Of a stretch of 64,000 nucleotides of DNA, positions 36,511 to 45,916 are shown piece after piece. The stretch is from JAGQPD01 sp020426865 (lineage in GTDB: Bacteria > Planctomycetota > Planctomycetia > Pirellulales > Pirellulaceae). The notes beneath the pieces are model-generated. The model was given only the letters and a program-made list of their open reading frames with translations, did not search any database and had not been told where the DNA came from. How positions within the stretch are numbered: the first letter of the stretch is position 1; each line of letters opens with the position of its first letter. The translations under genes were made by a program, and so were the position numbers. The stretch spans positions 186,001 through 250,000 of the forward strand of contig JAWKTN010000010.1 of the NCBI GenBank assembly GCA_041399065.1, written 5' to 3'.

Positions 36511-37299
36511 ATGCGTTGTCACGAAGTCGACTATCAGATCCATGGCGGAGAAATGCAGTTGGTGGAGGTCGAATTGGACCCTCAAGAAACGGTAATCGCC
36601 GAAGCGGGTGCCATGATGTACATGGAACCGGGGATCGAATTCGAGGCCAAGATGGGGGACGGGTCGGAACCTGACAAGGGGTTTTTCGGTAAACTGCTTG
36701 ATGCTGGCAAACGCAAAATTACTGGCGAATCCATCTTCATTACCCATTTCACCAATCACTCGGCGGGCAAAAGCCGCGTGGCTTTCGCCGCACCATATCC
36801 CGGCAAGATCATGGCCGTTGACTTGGCCAAGATTGGCGAACGCCTAATCTGCCAGAAAGACGCCTTCCTCTGTGCCGCCTTCGGTACCAAGCTTGGCATT
36901 GAGTTCACTCGCAAACTGGGCGCCGGGCTATTTGGTGGCGAAGGATTTATCCTGCAAAAACTGGAAGGGGATGGCATGGTCTTCATTCACGCTTGCGGTA
37001 CGATCATCAAACGCAAGTTGCAGGGCGAAACATTGCGAGTTGATACGGGGTGCGTTGTCGCCATGACAGGCAATATTCAATATGACATCCAGCAAGCGGG
37101 AAACCTTAAATCGATGTTGTTCGGTGGCGAAGGGTTATTCCTGACAACCCTCCGCGGCGAAGGGACCGTGTTGTTGCAGAGTCTACCATTTTCGCGAATG
37201 GCCAATCGCGTCCTGCGACACGCTCCCAGTATGGGCGGATCGTCGCGTGGTGAAGGGTCCGTGTTGGGAGGTATTGCCGATATCTTCAGTTCCGACTGA
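36511..37299 (+). CDS. AIM24/TIGR00266-family protein
   Basis: 262 aa from ATG 36511, which follows AGGAAAGG at the right distance; the upstream extension to 36316 looks non-coding. The fold is a three-fold beta repeat with the family marks AEAGAMMYMEPGI, GGEGFILQKLEGDGMVFIHA and GGEGLFLTTLRGEGTVLLQS. The protein is soluble and lacks a catalytic motif. The family is widely conserved, related to mitochondrial AIM24, and its function is not settled. A C-terminal Ser/Gly-rich tail follows. It converges with the NtrC-type gene, which ends 16 bases downstream. Confidence 0.85.
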   Translation: MRCHEVDYQIHGGEMQLVEVELDPQETVIAEAGAMMYMEPGIEFEAKMGDGSEPDKGFFGKLLDAGKRKITGESIFITHFTNHSAGKSRVAFAAPYPGKIMAVDLAKIGERLICQKDAFLCAAFGTKLGIEFTRKLGAGLFGGEGFILQKLEGDGMVFIHACGTIIKRKLQGETLRVDTGCVVAMTGNIQYDIQQAGNLKSMLFGGEGLFLTTLRGEGTVLLQSLPFSRMANRVLRHAPSMGGSSRGEGSVLGGIADIFSSD

Positions 37300-37315
37300 G
37301 AGCTCCGCGACGCCT

Positions 37316-38767
37316 CTATCCGTCGCCGATCGGATCGAGCTCCTCGCCACGCCACCCGTATTTCTGCAACTTCTTCGCGAGCGTTGTGCGGTGGATACCC
37401 AAGGCACGCGCCGCCACCGCTACTTGCTCACGGTGGGTATGCAGTACCTTTAGCAATACCGGCGGCTCGACCAGTTGCAACAAGTCGTCGTAAATCTGCC
37501 CATGATGCCGTGTGTCTGTCAACATCGATTCGGCCCAGCGGTTTAGCAGCCGCACCAGTTCGCTGCCGATCTCAGCCGCATCGTGAGCGCGGGACACGAA
37601 CGTTGCATTTACCGCCGGCGGCAAATCCTCCGGCGTAATTGCGGTTCCCCGGGCCGATATCAATGCGTGTTCCATCACATTCCGCAGTTCGCGAACGTTG
37701 CCGTACCACGGTCGCCGACGGAGCTCGTCGAGCGTTTCGGGAGCAAGGACCGCCCGCTGGCCGGTGCTCGTCAGTAGCTCCAAAAAATGCCGCGTCAACA
37801 GCGGAATATCTTCCGGTCGCATTCGCAGTGGGGGCAGATCAATTCGATATGCACAAAGTCGAAAATACAAATCATGACGAAACCGCTTTTCCTCAACATT
37901 GTGCAACAAATCCTGGTGTGTCGCGGAGATGACGCGAAAATCAGACTGTTCGATTCGGTTGCTCCCCACCGGCGTGAACTCGTGCGACTCCAACGCCCGT
38001 AGTAGCTTTACTTGTGTCGCCAATGGAATCTCACCGACTTCATCCAGAAAGAGTGTGCCGCCGTTGGCTTGAGCCAGCAGACCTTGCCGAGTCTGTTCGG
38101 CACCGGTAAATGAACCCTTCACGTGCCCAAACAATTCACTTTCTACTAGTGTATCACTTAGTGCCGCAAGCGAAACGGCCACGAACGGACCGCCCGCCCG
38201 CCGGCTGTAGCGATGGATCGCCTGTGCCGCCAGTTCCTTGCCCGTTCCACTTTCCCCCTGCAACAAGACGCACGCATCGGAATTAGCAGCAAGGGCAATC
38301 TGCCTGTAGACCTGCTGCATGACCACACTGTCGCCGACCATCCCTTCGACGAGCCGTGGTGCTTCGTGGCTGTCGCTGGCGATGTCGGGGGTTTGCGACA
38401 AGGCACGTTCCACGACACCCCGTATCTGTTGCATGTCGAACGGCTTGACGATGTATTCAAACGCCCCTTGCCGTACGGCACCAACGGCAGTTTCTAAGTC
38501 GCCGTAGGCTGTCATGATCACGATCGGCACGTTGCCGTACTGTGCCTTCAAGTGACTAAATGCAGTCAAACCATCCATTCCAGGCAGGCGCACATCTAAG
38601 AGGATGATATCCGGACAAAACGCTCCGTCTTTCGCTCCGTCACGGACCTGCAATCCCTCTTCTGCGGACGACGCCAGTCGCACTGTGTGCCCCATCCGCG
38701 AACCCAATTGCTGAAGGCCCCAGCCAATCGATTCTTCATCGTCAATTACTAGCCATCTTGCCATCAT
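37316..38767 (-). CDS. NtrC-type sigma-54-dependent response regulator
   Basis: 483 aa. Receiver domain with acidic pocket Asp9/Asp10, phospho-acceptor Asp58, Thr86 and Lys108. AAA+ domain with Walker A GESGTGKE at 171-178. The sigma-54 contact loop reads GSFTGA (218-223), a conservative variant of GAFTGA. A Fis-type helix-turn-helix (VAVAARALGIHRTTLAKKLQK) ends the protein. It would activate RpoN promoters upon phosphorylation by the kinase encoded just upstream (104 bases apart, same strand). The start is the ATG ATG pair at 38767/38764 with GAGGA immediately upstream. The target genes are not evident; I could not find a convincing -24/-12 site nearby. Confidence 0.9.
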   Translation of the reverse strand: MMARWLVIDDEESIGWGLQQLGSRMGHTVRLASSAEEGLQVRDGAKDGAFCPDIILLDVRLPGMDGLTAFSHLKAQYGNVPIVIMTAYGDLETAVGAVRQGAFEYIVKPFDMQQIRGVVERALSQTPDIASDSHEAPRLVEGMVGDSVVMQQVYRQIALAANSDACVLLQGESGTGKELAAQAIHRYSRRAGGPFVAVSLAALSDTLVESELFGHVKGSFTGAEQTRQGLLAQANGGTLFLDEVGEIPLATQVKLLRALESHEFTPVGSNRIEQSDFRVISATHQDLLHNVEEKRFRHDLYFRLCAYRIDLPPLRMRPEDIPLLTRHFLELLTSTGQRAVLAPETLDELRRRPWYGNVRELRNVMEHALISARGTAITPEDLPPAVNATFVSRAHDAAEIGSELVRLLNRWAESMLTDTRHHGQIYDDLLQLVEPPVLLKVLHTHREQVAVAARALGIHRTTLAKKLQKYGWRGEELDPIGDG

Positions 38768-38769
38768 CT

Positions 38770-38810
38770 TCCTCGATCATCATCATGTTTTCCTCGATCA
38801 TCATCACGTT
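38770..38810. repeat. 21-bp direct duplication spanning the regulator's ribosome binding site
   Basis: TCCTCGATCATCATCATGTT (38770-38789) recurs at 38791-38810 with one change. On the minus strand each copy carries ATGATGATGATCGAGGA-type sequence, so the duplication doubles a potential ribosome binding site before the response regulator start. Confidence 0.75.
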
Positions 38811-38871
38811 GGAATCTGCCGTGCCACCCGCACGTTGTGCCGTCGGCGTTTCTTTTCCCGGCATTATCTAG

Positions 38872-40335
38872 TCATCTCGCTTTCGTTTCCGGTGGCGGCG
38901 ACTCGCATAAGCTTAATGTAAAATGAGTCCAGCCGTCGTCACGATGCCAGGTTAAGTCGCCACCCGAACGCTGAGCCAAATCATGGGCAACCGCCAGTCC
39001 CAATCCTACGCCGTCGGGCTTGTCGGTCGCAAACGCCTCAAACATCCGCGATGCCATCGCCTCCGATGGCCCCGGACCATTGTCACGAATGTCAACCTGA
39101 ACCATCCCCGGTGACCCCCTTGCAATGCAAATGCAGACCTGTGGGTGAATAACCTCCGCCCGGAGATGTCCCACGGCTTCGATACCATTCAAGGCCAAAT
39201 TGACAATAATCTGCACCAGGGCATCGGCGTCGGCCTTTACTCTGCACGGTGTCCTCACAGGTGCCATGCCGACGGCTGATTCCCCCGTTTCCAAGCGCGC
39301 ATCGATCCGCAAGTCGATGCCCAAGTGTCGCGCGATTGGCGATAACAGCGGAGCCGTACTCTCAATGAGCGGCAAAATCTCCACAACCTGGCGCTTGTCC
39401 AATCCCTCTGGCGATTTTCCCAGTGCCAAGAATCGCTGCAAATACTGTTCGATCAAGCCTAATTGCCGGGTCGCAACGTCGATCGCCTCGGATTCTCCCT
39501 GGGGACATTCCGCTGCGTGCAAGTCCAACGCTATCCGACATCCAGTGGCGGCGTTACGCATCTGATGCGCCAACCCGCCGCCAATTCTGGCCAGAATGCT
39601 CATCCGCTCCGTTTGTCGAATCTGCGTTTCAAACTCCGCCAAGGTGGCGGCCATCCGATTGGCGGTCAACCCAAGCTCCCGTACTTCGTCATCCTGCTGC
39701 GGAACCTCCGCCGGCCGGAAATCTCCCGAGGCGATCCGCTGCATCTGAGTTTGCAATCGCTCCAGCGGCCGAGTCATCCGGGCAGCGACCACCCACGCCC
39801 CCGCCGTCGTCAACGCGAGTGCCACACCGCCAATTCCCAACGCCGGATAGATCGCCGACCACCACGCATTGCGATACTCCTCCTGCGGGAACATCACGTG
39901 AAGTACCGCTGCACCCGCGCCAGACCCCGCCGATCGCGCCAACCGTACCTGAGTGTGAAAATAGTTGACGTCGCGCCAGCGAACCTGGTCTTCAAACGGA
40001 ATGATCGTTCCGTCTGCCACGCTGACGGTACGTTCCTCGGTTCCCCCCAGCGAAAACTGTTCCCATCCCGGCTCACTCGATGCGATCACCTCCCCCGACG
40101 ATCGGGCAACTACGTATGTGGCCCCGGACAATCCTTGCATCTGCCCCAGCACCAGGTCGGTAAGCGGGAAATTCGCGTCCGCCAATGTTGCCGCCATCTC
40201 TTGCAACTGCGTCTGAATCCGCAAGCGGGCACGCCTCGCGTTGAGCCCCGCAGTAAACAAGGTCACCGCCACAACAATGGCCGTCACAATGACGGCCAAT
40301 CGCCACGCCAGCTGCCACCGAATCGGATATCGCAT
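38872..40335 (-). CDS. Membrane sensor histidine kinase
   Basis: 487 aa from ATG 40335, after AGAGAG. The frame extends to 40608, but the extra N-terminus is not family-like. Transmembrane helix about 11-30, periplasmic sensor domain about 31-155 (YVVARSSGEVIASSEPGWE, resembling a single Cache/PAS-type fold), second helix about 163-188, HAMP segment (RMTRPLERLQTQMQRIASGDF) and a dimerisation helix with phospho-acceptor His257 in LAHQMRNAA. The ATPase domain carries NLALNGIEAV, DNGPGPSE and GLGLAVAHDL. It is the partner of the NtrC-type regulator that follows in the same operon. A palindrome lies 54 bases upstream of the start. Confidence 0.9.
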   Translation of the reverse strand: MRYPIRWQLAWRLAVIVTAIVVAVTLFTAGLNARRARLRIQTQLQEMAATLADANFPLTDLVLGQMQGLSGATYVVARSSGEVIASSEPGWEQFSLGGTEERTVSVADGTIIPFEDQVRWRDVNYFHTQVRLARSAGSGAGAAVLHVMFPQEEYRNAWWSAIYPALGIGGVALALTTAGAWVVAARMTRPLERLQTQMQRIASGDFRPAEVPQQDDEVRELGLTANRMAATLAEFETQIRQTERMSILARIGGGLAHQMRNAATGCRIALDLHAAECPQGESEAIDVATRQLGLIEQYLQRFLALGKSPEGLDKRQVVEILPLIESTAPLLSPIARHLGIDLRIDARLETGESAVGMAPVRTPCRVKADADALVQIIVNLALNGIEAVGHLRAEVIHPQVCICIARGSPGMVQVDIRDNGPGPSEAMASRMFEAFATDKPDGVGLGLAVAHDLAQRSGGDLTWHRDDGWTHFTLSLCESPPPETKAR

Positions 40336-40388
40336 GTTTACATTCTCTCTCTTGTAGCATGTCGACTCACGGCCGAATTTTCGACATT

Positions 40389-40409
40389 GGTGTCGACGTA
40401 ATCGACACC
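40389..40409. promoter_or_regulatory. Candidate operator palindrome upstream of the kinase-regulator operon
   Basis: GGTGTCGA (40389-40396), 5-base spacer CGTAA, TCGACACC (40402-40409): a perfect 8-bp inverted repeat. It lies in the 254-base intergenic region between the kinase gene (minus) and the pseudopilin gene (plus). Confidence 0.45.
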
Positions 40410-40589
40410 ATTTCGCGTTGTGCAGCCGAACCAACTGGAATTTCAGGGCAACGAACATGAATTCTACATCAAATTGCCGATGGCATAGCATTTGCCGAAG
40501 GGGATTCCAACGGTTTAGCGTCCCAACGGTTCGGTCGGTCGTTGGGTGGGCCGGAGCAGCAAGTTTGGAAGAGCCGAGAAAGGGAGAAT

Positions 40590-41615
40590 ATGGAACGAGG
40601 ATTGGCACGCCAACGGCGGCGACGGGGTTTTACGCTCGTGGAACTGTTGGTCGTGATCGCCATTATTGGGTTGTTGGTGGCATTGTTATTGCCAGCCGTC
40701 AATGCAGCTCGCGAAGCGGCTCGCAAGACGCAGTGCAAAAACGCTTTACGCCAGTTGGCGTTGGCCAACTTGAATTACGAGTCGGCACTGGGCAACTTGC
40801 CTCCCAGTGCCGTGCTCGATTTATCGGTAACTTCAACCGGGAACAATGGTTCTTGGGGAGTCCATGGTCGTATTTTGCCGTACTTGGAAGAGGGCAATCT
40901 TTACAGTGTTGTCGACACCAACGCCGCATGGGATTTTCAGACAGCGATCGACGGTTTGCGGATCGACATTTTCCAGTGCCCGACCGATTCGGAAGCGAAC
41001 ACGATGCGCGATCCTGGGGGAGGCAAGGCCAAGCTATTCTCCACGACTTATGGATTCAACATGGGCACTTGGTTTGTATACGATCCCGTTGAGCGTCGTG
41101 GAGGCGAGGGCGCCTTTTTTCCCGATAGCAATTTGAAGCTCAGTAAATTCAAGGACGGCACAAGCAAGACGCTGATGGTGTCGGAGGTGAGGGCCTGGAC
41201 GAACTATTTGCGGAATGGTGGGCCGTCGACAGTGGTAATTCCCAACACCGTTGAGCAGGCCGCGGCGATTGCGGCGTCGGGTGGCGAATTCAAGAACACC
41301 GGACATACCGAATGGCCTGACGGCCGAGTGCATCACACGGGCTTTACGGCTGCGCTCGCGCCCAACTCGTTTGTTCCCTACAACAAGGACGGCGACACCA
41401 TCGACGTCGACTACAACTCATGGCAAGAGGGAAAAAACGGCAGTGCGGGGAAACCCACGTATGCCATAATTACGTCGCGAAGCTATCATGCCGGATTGGT
41501 ACAATCGGCGATGGTTGATGGCTCGGTCCGGGCGGTATCCGACGATGTTGACCTGCTCGTCTGGCGCGCGGCAGCTACCCGAGCCGGCAAGGAGGTCATG
41601 CCGCTGCCTGAGTAA
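40590..41615 (+). CDS. DUF1559 pseudopilin-like protein
   Basis: 341 aa from ATG 40590 (GGGAG upstream; the frame extends to 40542 without family features). N-terminus MERGLARQRRRRGFTLVELL gives a prepilin-peptidase site before the Phe, then a hydrophobic helix IIGLLVALLLPAVNAAREAARK. The DUF1559 body has the family start ALRQLALANLNYES and the H-x9-DG motif in YHAGLVQSAMVDGSVR near the end. Exported and possibly assembled like a minor pseudopilin; role unproven. It is transcribed away from the sensor kinase, whose upstream palindrome lies between them. Its 3' end overlaps the convergent amidohydrolase gene by 20 bases. Confidence 0.9.
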   Translation: MERGLARQRRRRGFTLVELLVVIAIIGLLVALLLPAVNAAREAARKTQCKNALRQLALANLNYESALGNLPPSAVLDLSVTSTGNNGSWGVHGRILPYLEEGNLYSVVDTNAAWDFQTAIDGLRIDIFQCPTDSEANTMRDPGGGKAKLFSTTYGFNMGTWFVYDPVERRGGEGAFFPDSNLKLSKFKDGTSKTLMVSEVRAWTNYLRNGGPSTVVIPNTVEQAAAIAASGGEFKNTGHTEWPDGRVHHTGFTAALAPNSFVPYNKDGDTIDVDYNSWQEGKNGSAGKPTYAIITSRSYHAGLVQSAMVDGSVRAVSDDVDLLVWRAAATRAGKEVMPLPE

Positions 41616-42441
41616 GGCGGTAGGCTTTGGCGGCATTCGCGCCGAACAGCGCGGTTCGCTCGCCGGTCGATAGAGCTTGGGCGAATTGTTGCACGACCTC
41701 GAACCAGGCAGCATATCCGGTACGCAGCAGGCAGACCGGCCAATCGCTGCCGAACATCAGTCGATGGGCGCCAAATGCTTCGAGCGTCACATCCCAATAG
41801 GGACGAAGCATGTCAAGCGACCATTCCGGGTCGCGTACCTCCGTGGCGACCCCGGAGAACTTGCAGGCCACGTTGTCGCGACGGGCAAGTTCTTTTAGCG
41901 ATCGGGCCCATCCGTCGTCGAATTGCGCGCTCCCGATCGTAGGTTTCGCAATGTGGTCCAGTACAAAGAACTGCCCGGGATGACGATCGACGAACCGGAT
42001 CGTGTGTTCCAGGTGCTTGGCGAAGATCAAGATGTCATAGACCAACCCGAACTCGTGCAGTAACCCCACTCCGCGATTGATATCGTCTCGCAAGATAAAC
42101 TCATCGTCGGGCTCGTCCTGCACGACGTGCCGTACGCCCTTCAGCCATGGTGATTGGGTTAGCCGCTGAAGCGTATCGTACAGATCATCGGCCACGAGCG
42201 GCACCCAGCCGACGACACCCAGCATGAACGGATGCTGTTCGGCCAGTCCGACCAGCCACTCCGTTTCTTCAAGAGATTGTCGGGCCTGGACGGCGACAGC
42301 GCCGTCGATGCCGACCTGTTGGAGGACATCCTGCAATTGCGCCGGGCCGAAATCGTGTTTCAGTACCGACATGTTGTCGCCGATCCATCCGTATTGCTGG
42401 GGATCGTATTGCCAAAGATGATGATGACTATCGATACGCAT
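41596..42441 (-). CDS. Amidohydrolase-2 (COG3618) lactonase-like enzyme
   Basis: 281 aa from ATG 42441 with AGGAG 8 bases upstream. N-terminal metal motif DSHHHLW, a helix-strand barrel with VQARQSLEETEWL, and the C-terminal MFGSDWPVCLL, where the Asp is a typical catalytic/metal residue of the amidohydrolase-2 family. Members include L-fuconolactone hydrolase and 2-pyrone-4,6-dicarboxylate lactonase. The gene is divergent from an aldo/keto reductase gene similar to L-galactose or L-fucose dehydrogenases, which makes a sugar lactone hydrolase the best guess. Cytoplasmic, no signal peptide. Confidence 0.85.
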   Translation of the reverse strand: MRIDSHHHLWQYDPQQYGWIGDNMSVLKHDFGPAQLQDVLQQVGIDGAVAVQARQSLEETEWLVGLAEQHPFMLGVVGWVPLVADDLYDTLQRLTQSPWLKGVRHVVQDEPDDEFILRDDINRGVGLLHEFGLVYDILIFAKHLEHTIRFVDRHPGQFFVLDHIAKPTIGSAQFDDGWARSLKELARRDNVACKFSGVATEVRDPEWSLDMLRPYWDVTLEAFGAHRLMFGSDWPVCLLRTGYAAWFEVVQQFAQALSTGERTALFGANAAKAYRLTQAAA

Positions 42442-42681
42442 GGAAATGCTCCTGGATTACTGGGCGTTGAAAAATCACGCGATGCACCACAGCTTACTTC
42501 GGCAGATGCTATCTTGCACCGACAAATGGTCAAGTGTCTGACCCTGATTTTCTTGGCCCAGATTTACTTCATGATGGGCAAAGGCCGAATCTCCACTCCA
42601 ACTCGTCGCGGCCACTTGACATCATCCGTACGATCCGGCAAGGTGTTTGTTCGAGCATCGTAATCAACTCGTGAGGCAATC

Positions 42682-43626
42682 ATGGAAACAAGACCACTCG
42701 GCAAGACCGGACTGAATCTGACAAAACTGTCGTTTGGCGCGTCATCGTTGGGTGCCGAGTTTCGTTCGGTCGATCTGCAGCAGGCACTCCGCAGTGTGGA
42801 GGTGGCCATCGACCGGGGAATGAACTTCATCGATACGTCCGCGTACTATGGCCGTGGCATGAGCGAAGTCCTGTTGGGGCAAGTGCTACCCAAGATTCCT
42901 CGCGATAAGTACTATCTGGGCACAAAACTCGGACGCTATGCTCCCAGGCACTTCGACTTCAGCGCCCGCCGAGTTGCCGAAAGTGTCGATGTTTCCCTCG
43001 AACGCATGCGAGTCGATCATTTGGACATCGTTCTTTGCCATGATATCGAATTCGTCGACATGCGGCAGATTATCGATGAAACTTTGCCAGCCCTGCGCAA
43101 GGAAGTGGAAAAAGGGAAGGTGCGACTGATCGGTGTTAGCGGCTACCCAATGAAGATGTTTCAGTACATCCTGGGTCAAACCGACATCGATGTACTGTTG
43201 ACGTACAACCACTACACGCTGCAGAACGATATGGCTCTGGAATTGGTCCCGGTTTGTCAGACGACGGGAGTGGGGCTCATGAACGCCGCTCCGTTTTCCG
43301 CACGCTTGTTGACCAACGCCCCCTTGCCGGCCTGGCACAAGGCCACCGCCGAAGTCCGCGCCATCGCCAAGCAAGCGGCCGATTATTGTCAGTCGCAAGG
43401 GGTCGATATCGCCCAACTGGCGCTGCAGTTTTCTTTGGCCCATCCTGCCTTCGCCACGTGCGTCACAGGTTCAGCCAATCCGGAACGCATCATGCAATGG
43501 GCCGATTGGGCAGAGCTGCCGATAGACCAGCCGTTGCTGGCCGAGGTGCAACGCATCCTGCAACCCATTCACAATTGGTTCTACATCGAAGGACGCCCGG
43601 AGAACAACGATGAATCCCGACAGTAG
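42682..43626 (+). CDS. Aldo/keto reductase (L-galactose/L-fucose dehydrogenase-like)
   Basis: 314 aa. ATG 42682 follows GAGG. The aldo/keto reductase barrel is clear: FIDTSAYYGRGMSE with the catalytic Asp and Tyr, the LGTKLGR Lys, DIVLCHDIEF with the active-site His, and a nucleotide-binding C-terminus (CVTGSANPERI). It oxidises or reduces a sugar with NAD(P). Resemblance to L-galactose dehydrogenase (YYG.. and LSFGASSLG starts) combined with the divergent lactonase gene suggests an oxidative deoxysugar pathway such as L-fucose to L-fuconate. The stop overlaps the following hydrolase gene by 17 bases. Confidence 0.85.
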   Translation: METRPLGKTGLNLTKLSFGASSLGAEFRSVDLQQALRSVEVAIDRGMNFIDTSAYYGRGMSEVLLGQVLPKIPRDKYYLGTKLGRYAPRHFDFSARRVAESVDVSLERMRVDHLDIVLCHDIEFVDMRQIIDETLPALRKEVEKGKVRLIGVSGYPMKMFQYILGQTDIDVLLTYNHYTLQNDMALELVPVCQTTGVGLMNAAPFSARLLTNAPLPAWHKATAEVRAIAKQAADYCQSQGVDIAQLALQFSLAHPAFATCVTGSANPERIMQWADWAELPIDQPLLAEVQRILQPIHNWFYIEGRPENNDESRQ

Positions 43627-45916
43627 CTCGACCACTCGCTACTTCGCGTCTTACTGTCTCCCAATCGCCGTGGTCTGCGTCGTGACGTTCTTCACCGGCG
43701 CGTCGGCTGATGTGCTGGCTGAGCAGCCCTCTTCAGCGAAACTGGCCAATACCGATCTTCTGACCATGCAGGGGGATATCGCCAGCCAGCTCGTTGACGC
43801 CGCCGATCAGTTTCTCGATCAACAGCTCATCGACTCGCACACTTCGCGGGAACGACATTGGCAACGGGAATTGAGCTCGCAACGCGCCTATGCAGTGTCG
43901 ATCGCGTCAAATCGCAGTCGATTGCGGAGAATTCTCGGTATCGCCAACGAATCGATTGCCTGTAGGGAGTTGAGTTTGCTTGCTACCACGGAGCATTCGG
44001 CCCTAGTTGGCACCGGCGACGGCTACGAAGTCCTCGAAGTGCAATGGTCAGCATTTGGCGATGTGACGGGATTTGGGCTGATGCTCGAACCTAAAGATCG
44101 AGCCGCAGTGGTCAACGTCGTCGCCATTCCACATTGCGACATTACACCCGAACAGCTTTGCGGTCTGGTTCCTGGCTTGCCGGCGCAATCCCAATTCGCT
44201 CGGCGATTGGCCGAAAGCGGTTGCCGTGTCGTTATTCCGCTATTGATCAACCGCACGCCCAAGATGCGAGGAATTAGTCATCGTGAGTGGTTGCATCGAG
44301 CGGCATATGAGATGGGGCGGACGCTTACTGGATATGAATTGGAAAAGGTATTGGCGCTCGTCAGTTATTTCGACCAGCAGGATCTGCCGGTCGGCGTTTT
44401 CGGTTGGGGGGATGGTGGGCGGTTGGCGACGTATGCCGCCGCACTTGACGATCGCATCGATGTGGTCGTGACCAGCGGCGATTTCGGCAGTCTGGCGACA
44501 CTCTGGCGGCAGCCGCTGGATCGCATGGTGTTTTCGTTACTTGACGAATTCGACGATGCCCGATTGGCCGCCATGATCGCCCCACGACGCATGATCGTCG
44601 AATATGGGACGGCCCCCACTGCGAACGTAGCAATGGGTGCTGGCAACGGTGGCGCACCCTACACGATCGAAGACGCACGAGCGGACGTCGTGGAAACCGA
44701 AGTCCAGGCCGCTCGTCGGCTTGCAAGCGGATTGACGGAAGAAGATTGGCTGACGGCTACCAAGGCCAATCATCCCGGTCATGAGTCGACACTTGCTGAA
44801 TGGTTGAATACCTCGAACCAACAAGTATCCGTGGTAGTCGACGGAGTCGCACCTCAAGCGGCACGCGCTCTGACGGACCCGCAACAGCGTCATGCACAGC
44901 AATTTGCCGAGCTCGACCGCCACACGCAGTCACTCTTGCGCGACAGCCAGTGGGCGCGACAGGAACGCTTCTGGAAACAATTGGACACCAGTTCACTCCA
45001 GGCATACGAATCCTCCCTCGCGCCGTTGCGCAAATCGTTTTATGATGATGTTATCGGACGCTTTGATTTGCCGTTGGCCGATCCTCACCCTCGCTCGCGC
45101 ACGATCGAGGAAACCGATCAATGGATCCGATACGAAGTGGTACTGGATGTGTTTGATGGCTTGTTTGCGTATGGCCTACTGACAGTTCCCAAAGGCATTG
45201 GTGACGGCGAGCGGCGACCGGTTGTGGTGTGCCAGCATGGCCTGGAAGGTCGACCGCAGAGCGTGATCGGCGAGAAAGATTTTCACTATTACAAGGCGTT
45301 CGCGACGGCGTTGGCCGAGCGAGGCTATGTGACGTTCGCACCACAGAATCCCTACATCTTTGAAGATCGCTTTCGAACGCTACAGCGCAAAGCCAATACG
45401 ATCGGCAAGACATTGTTTTCGCTGATCGTGCCGCAGCACCAGCAGATCGTCAATTGGCTGCAGACGCTACCCTGCGTTGACGGTGATCGGATCGCGTTTT
45501 ACGGGTTGAGCTACGGCGGCAAGACGGCGATGCGAGTGCCACCGTTGGTAAGGGAGTACTGCCTGTCTATCTGTTCGGCTGATTTCAACGAATGGGTTGA
45601 CAAGAATGCGTCGACGCACAATCCGCGTAGCTACGTGAACACTGGTGAATACGAAATCTTCGAATGGAATCTGGGGCACACGTTCAATTACGCGGAGATG
45701 GCCGCATTGATTGCCCCTCGTCCGTTCATGGTTGAGCGTGGACACAGCGACGGGGTGGCCGACGATTGGACGGTTGCTTGGGAATATGCCAAAGTGCGGC
45801 GATTGTATGCAGCTGAATTGAAAATCGGCGAACGCACGGAGATCGAATGGTTCGATGGCCCCCACTCGATCAATGGCGTGGGGACTTACCAGTTTCTCGA
45901 TCGTCACTTTCGCTGA
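43610..45916 (+). CDS. Exported tandem alpha/beta hydrolase (acetylxylan esterase/dienelactone hydrolase-like)
   Basis: 768 aa with a signal peptide ending near VLAEQ. Two hydrolase domains: in the N-terminal one the nucleophile elbow reads GWGDGG, Asp in place of Ser, so it may be inactive; in the C-terminal one it reads GLSYGG with a proper Ser (about 45506), and the final His is in FDGPHSINGVGTY. The C-terminal domain (DGLFAYGLLTVPKG, VVCQHGLEGRPQS) resembles planctomycete polysaccharide-deacetylating esterases. A role in removing acyl groups from algal polysaccharide would fit the adjoining sugar-oxidation genes, but is inferred. The ATG lies within the preceding gene, and the 3' end overlaps the convergent ABC gene by 47 bases. 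Confidence 0.85.
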   Translation: MNPDSSSTTRYFASYCLPIAVVCVVTFFTGASADVLAEQPSSAKLANTDLLTMQGDIASQLVDAADQFLDQQLIDSHTSRERHWQRELSSQRAYAVSIASNRSRLRRILGIANESIACRELSLLATTEHSALVGTGDGYEVLEVQWSAFGDVTGFGLMLEPKDRAAVVNVVAIPHCDITPEQLCGLVPGLPAQSQFARRLAESGCRVVIPLLINRTPKMRGISHREWLHRAAYEMGRTLTGYELEKVLALVSYFDQQDLPVGVFGWGDGGRLATYAAALDDRIDVVVTSGDFGSLATLWRQPLDRMVFSLLDEFDDARLAAMIAPRRMIVEYGTAPTANVAMGAGNGGAPYTIEDARADVVETEVQAARRLASGLTEEDWLTATKANHPGHESTLAEWLNTSNQQVSVVVDGVAPQAARALTDPQQRHAQQFAELDRHTQSLLRDSQWARQERFWKQLDTSSLQAYESSLAPLRKSFYDDVIGRFDLPLADPHPRSRTIEETDQWIRYEVVLDVFDGLFAYGLLTVPKGIGDGERRPVVVCQHGLEGRPQSVIGEKDFHYYKAFATALAERGYVTFAPQNPYIFEDRFRTLQRKANTIGKTLFSLIVPQHQQIVNWLQTLPCVDGDRIAFYGLSYGGKTAMRVPPLVREYCLSICSADFNEWVDKNASTHNPRSYVNTGEYEIFEWNLGHTFNYAEMAALIAPRPFMVERGHSDGVADDWTVAWEYAKVRRLYAAELKIGERTEIEWFDGPHSINGVGTYQFLDRHFR

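Noticed and set aside
40604..40625. TGGCAC sequence as a possible sigma-54 -24 box near the pseudopilin gene
   Set aside because: It lies downstream of the start codon and lacks a TTGC -12 partner at the right spacing.
42616..42650. TTGACA upstream of the aldo/keto reductase gene as a promoter
   Set aside because: No acceptable -10 hexamer at 16-18 bases (CAAGGT instead).
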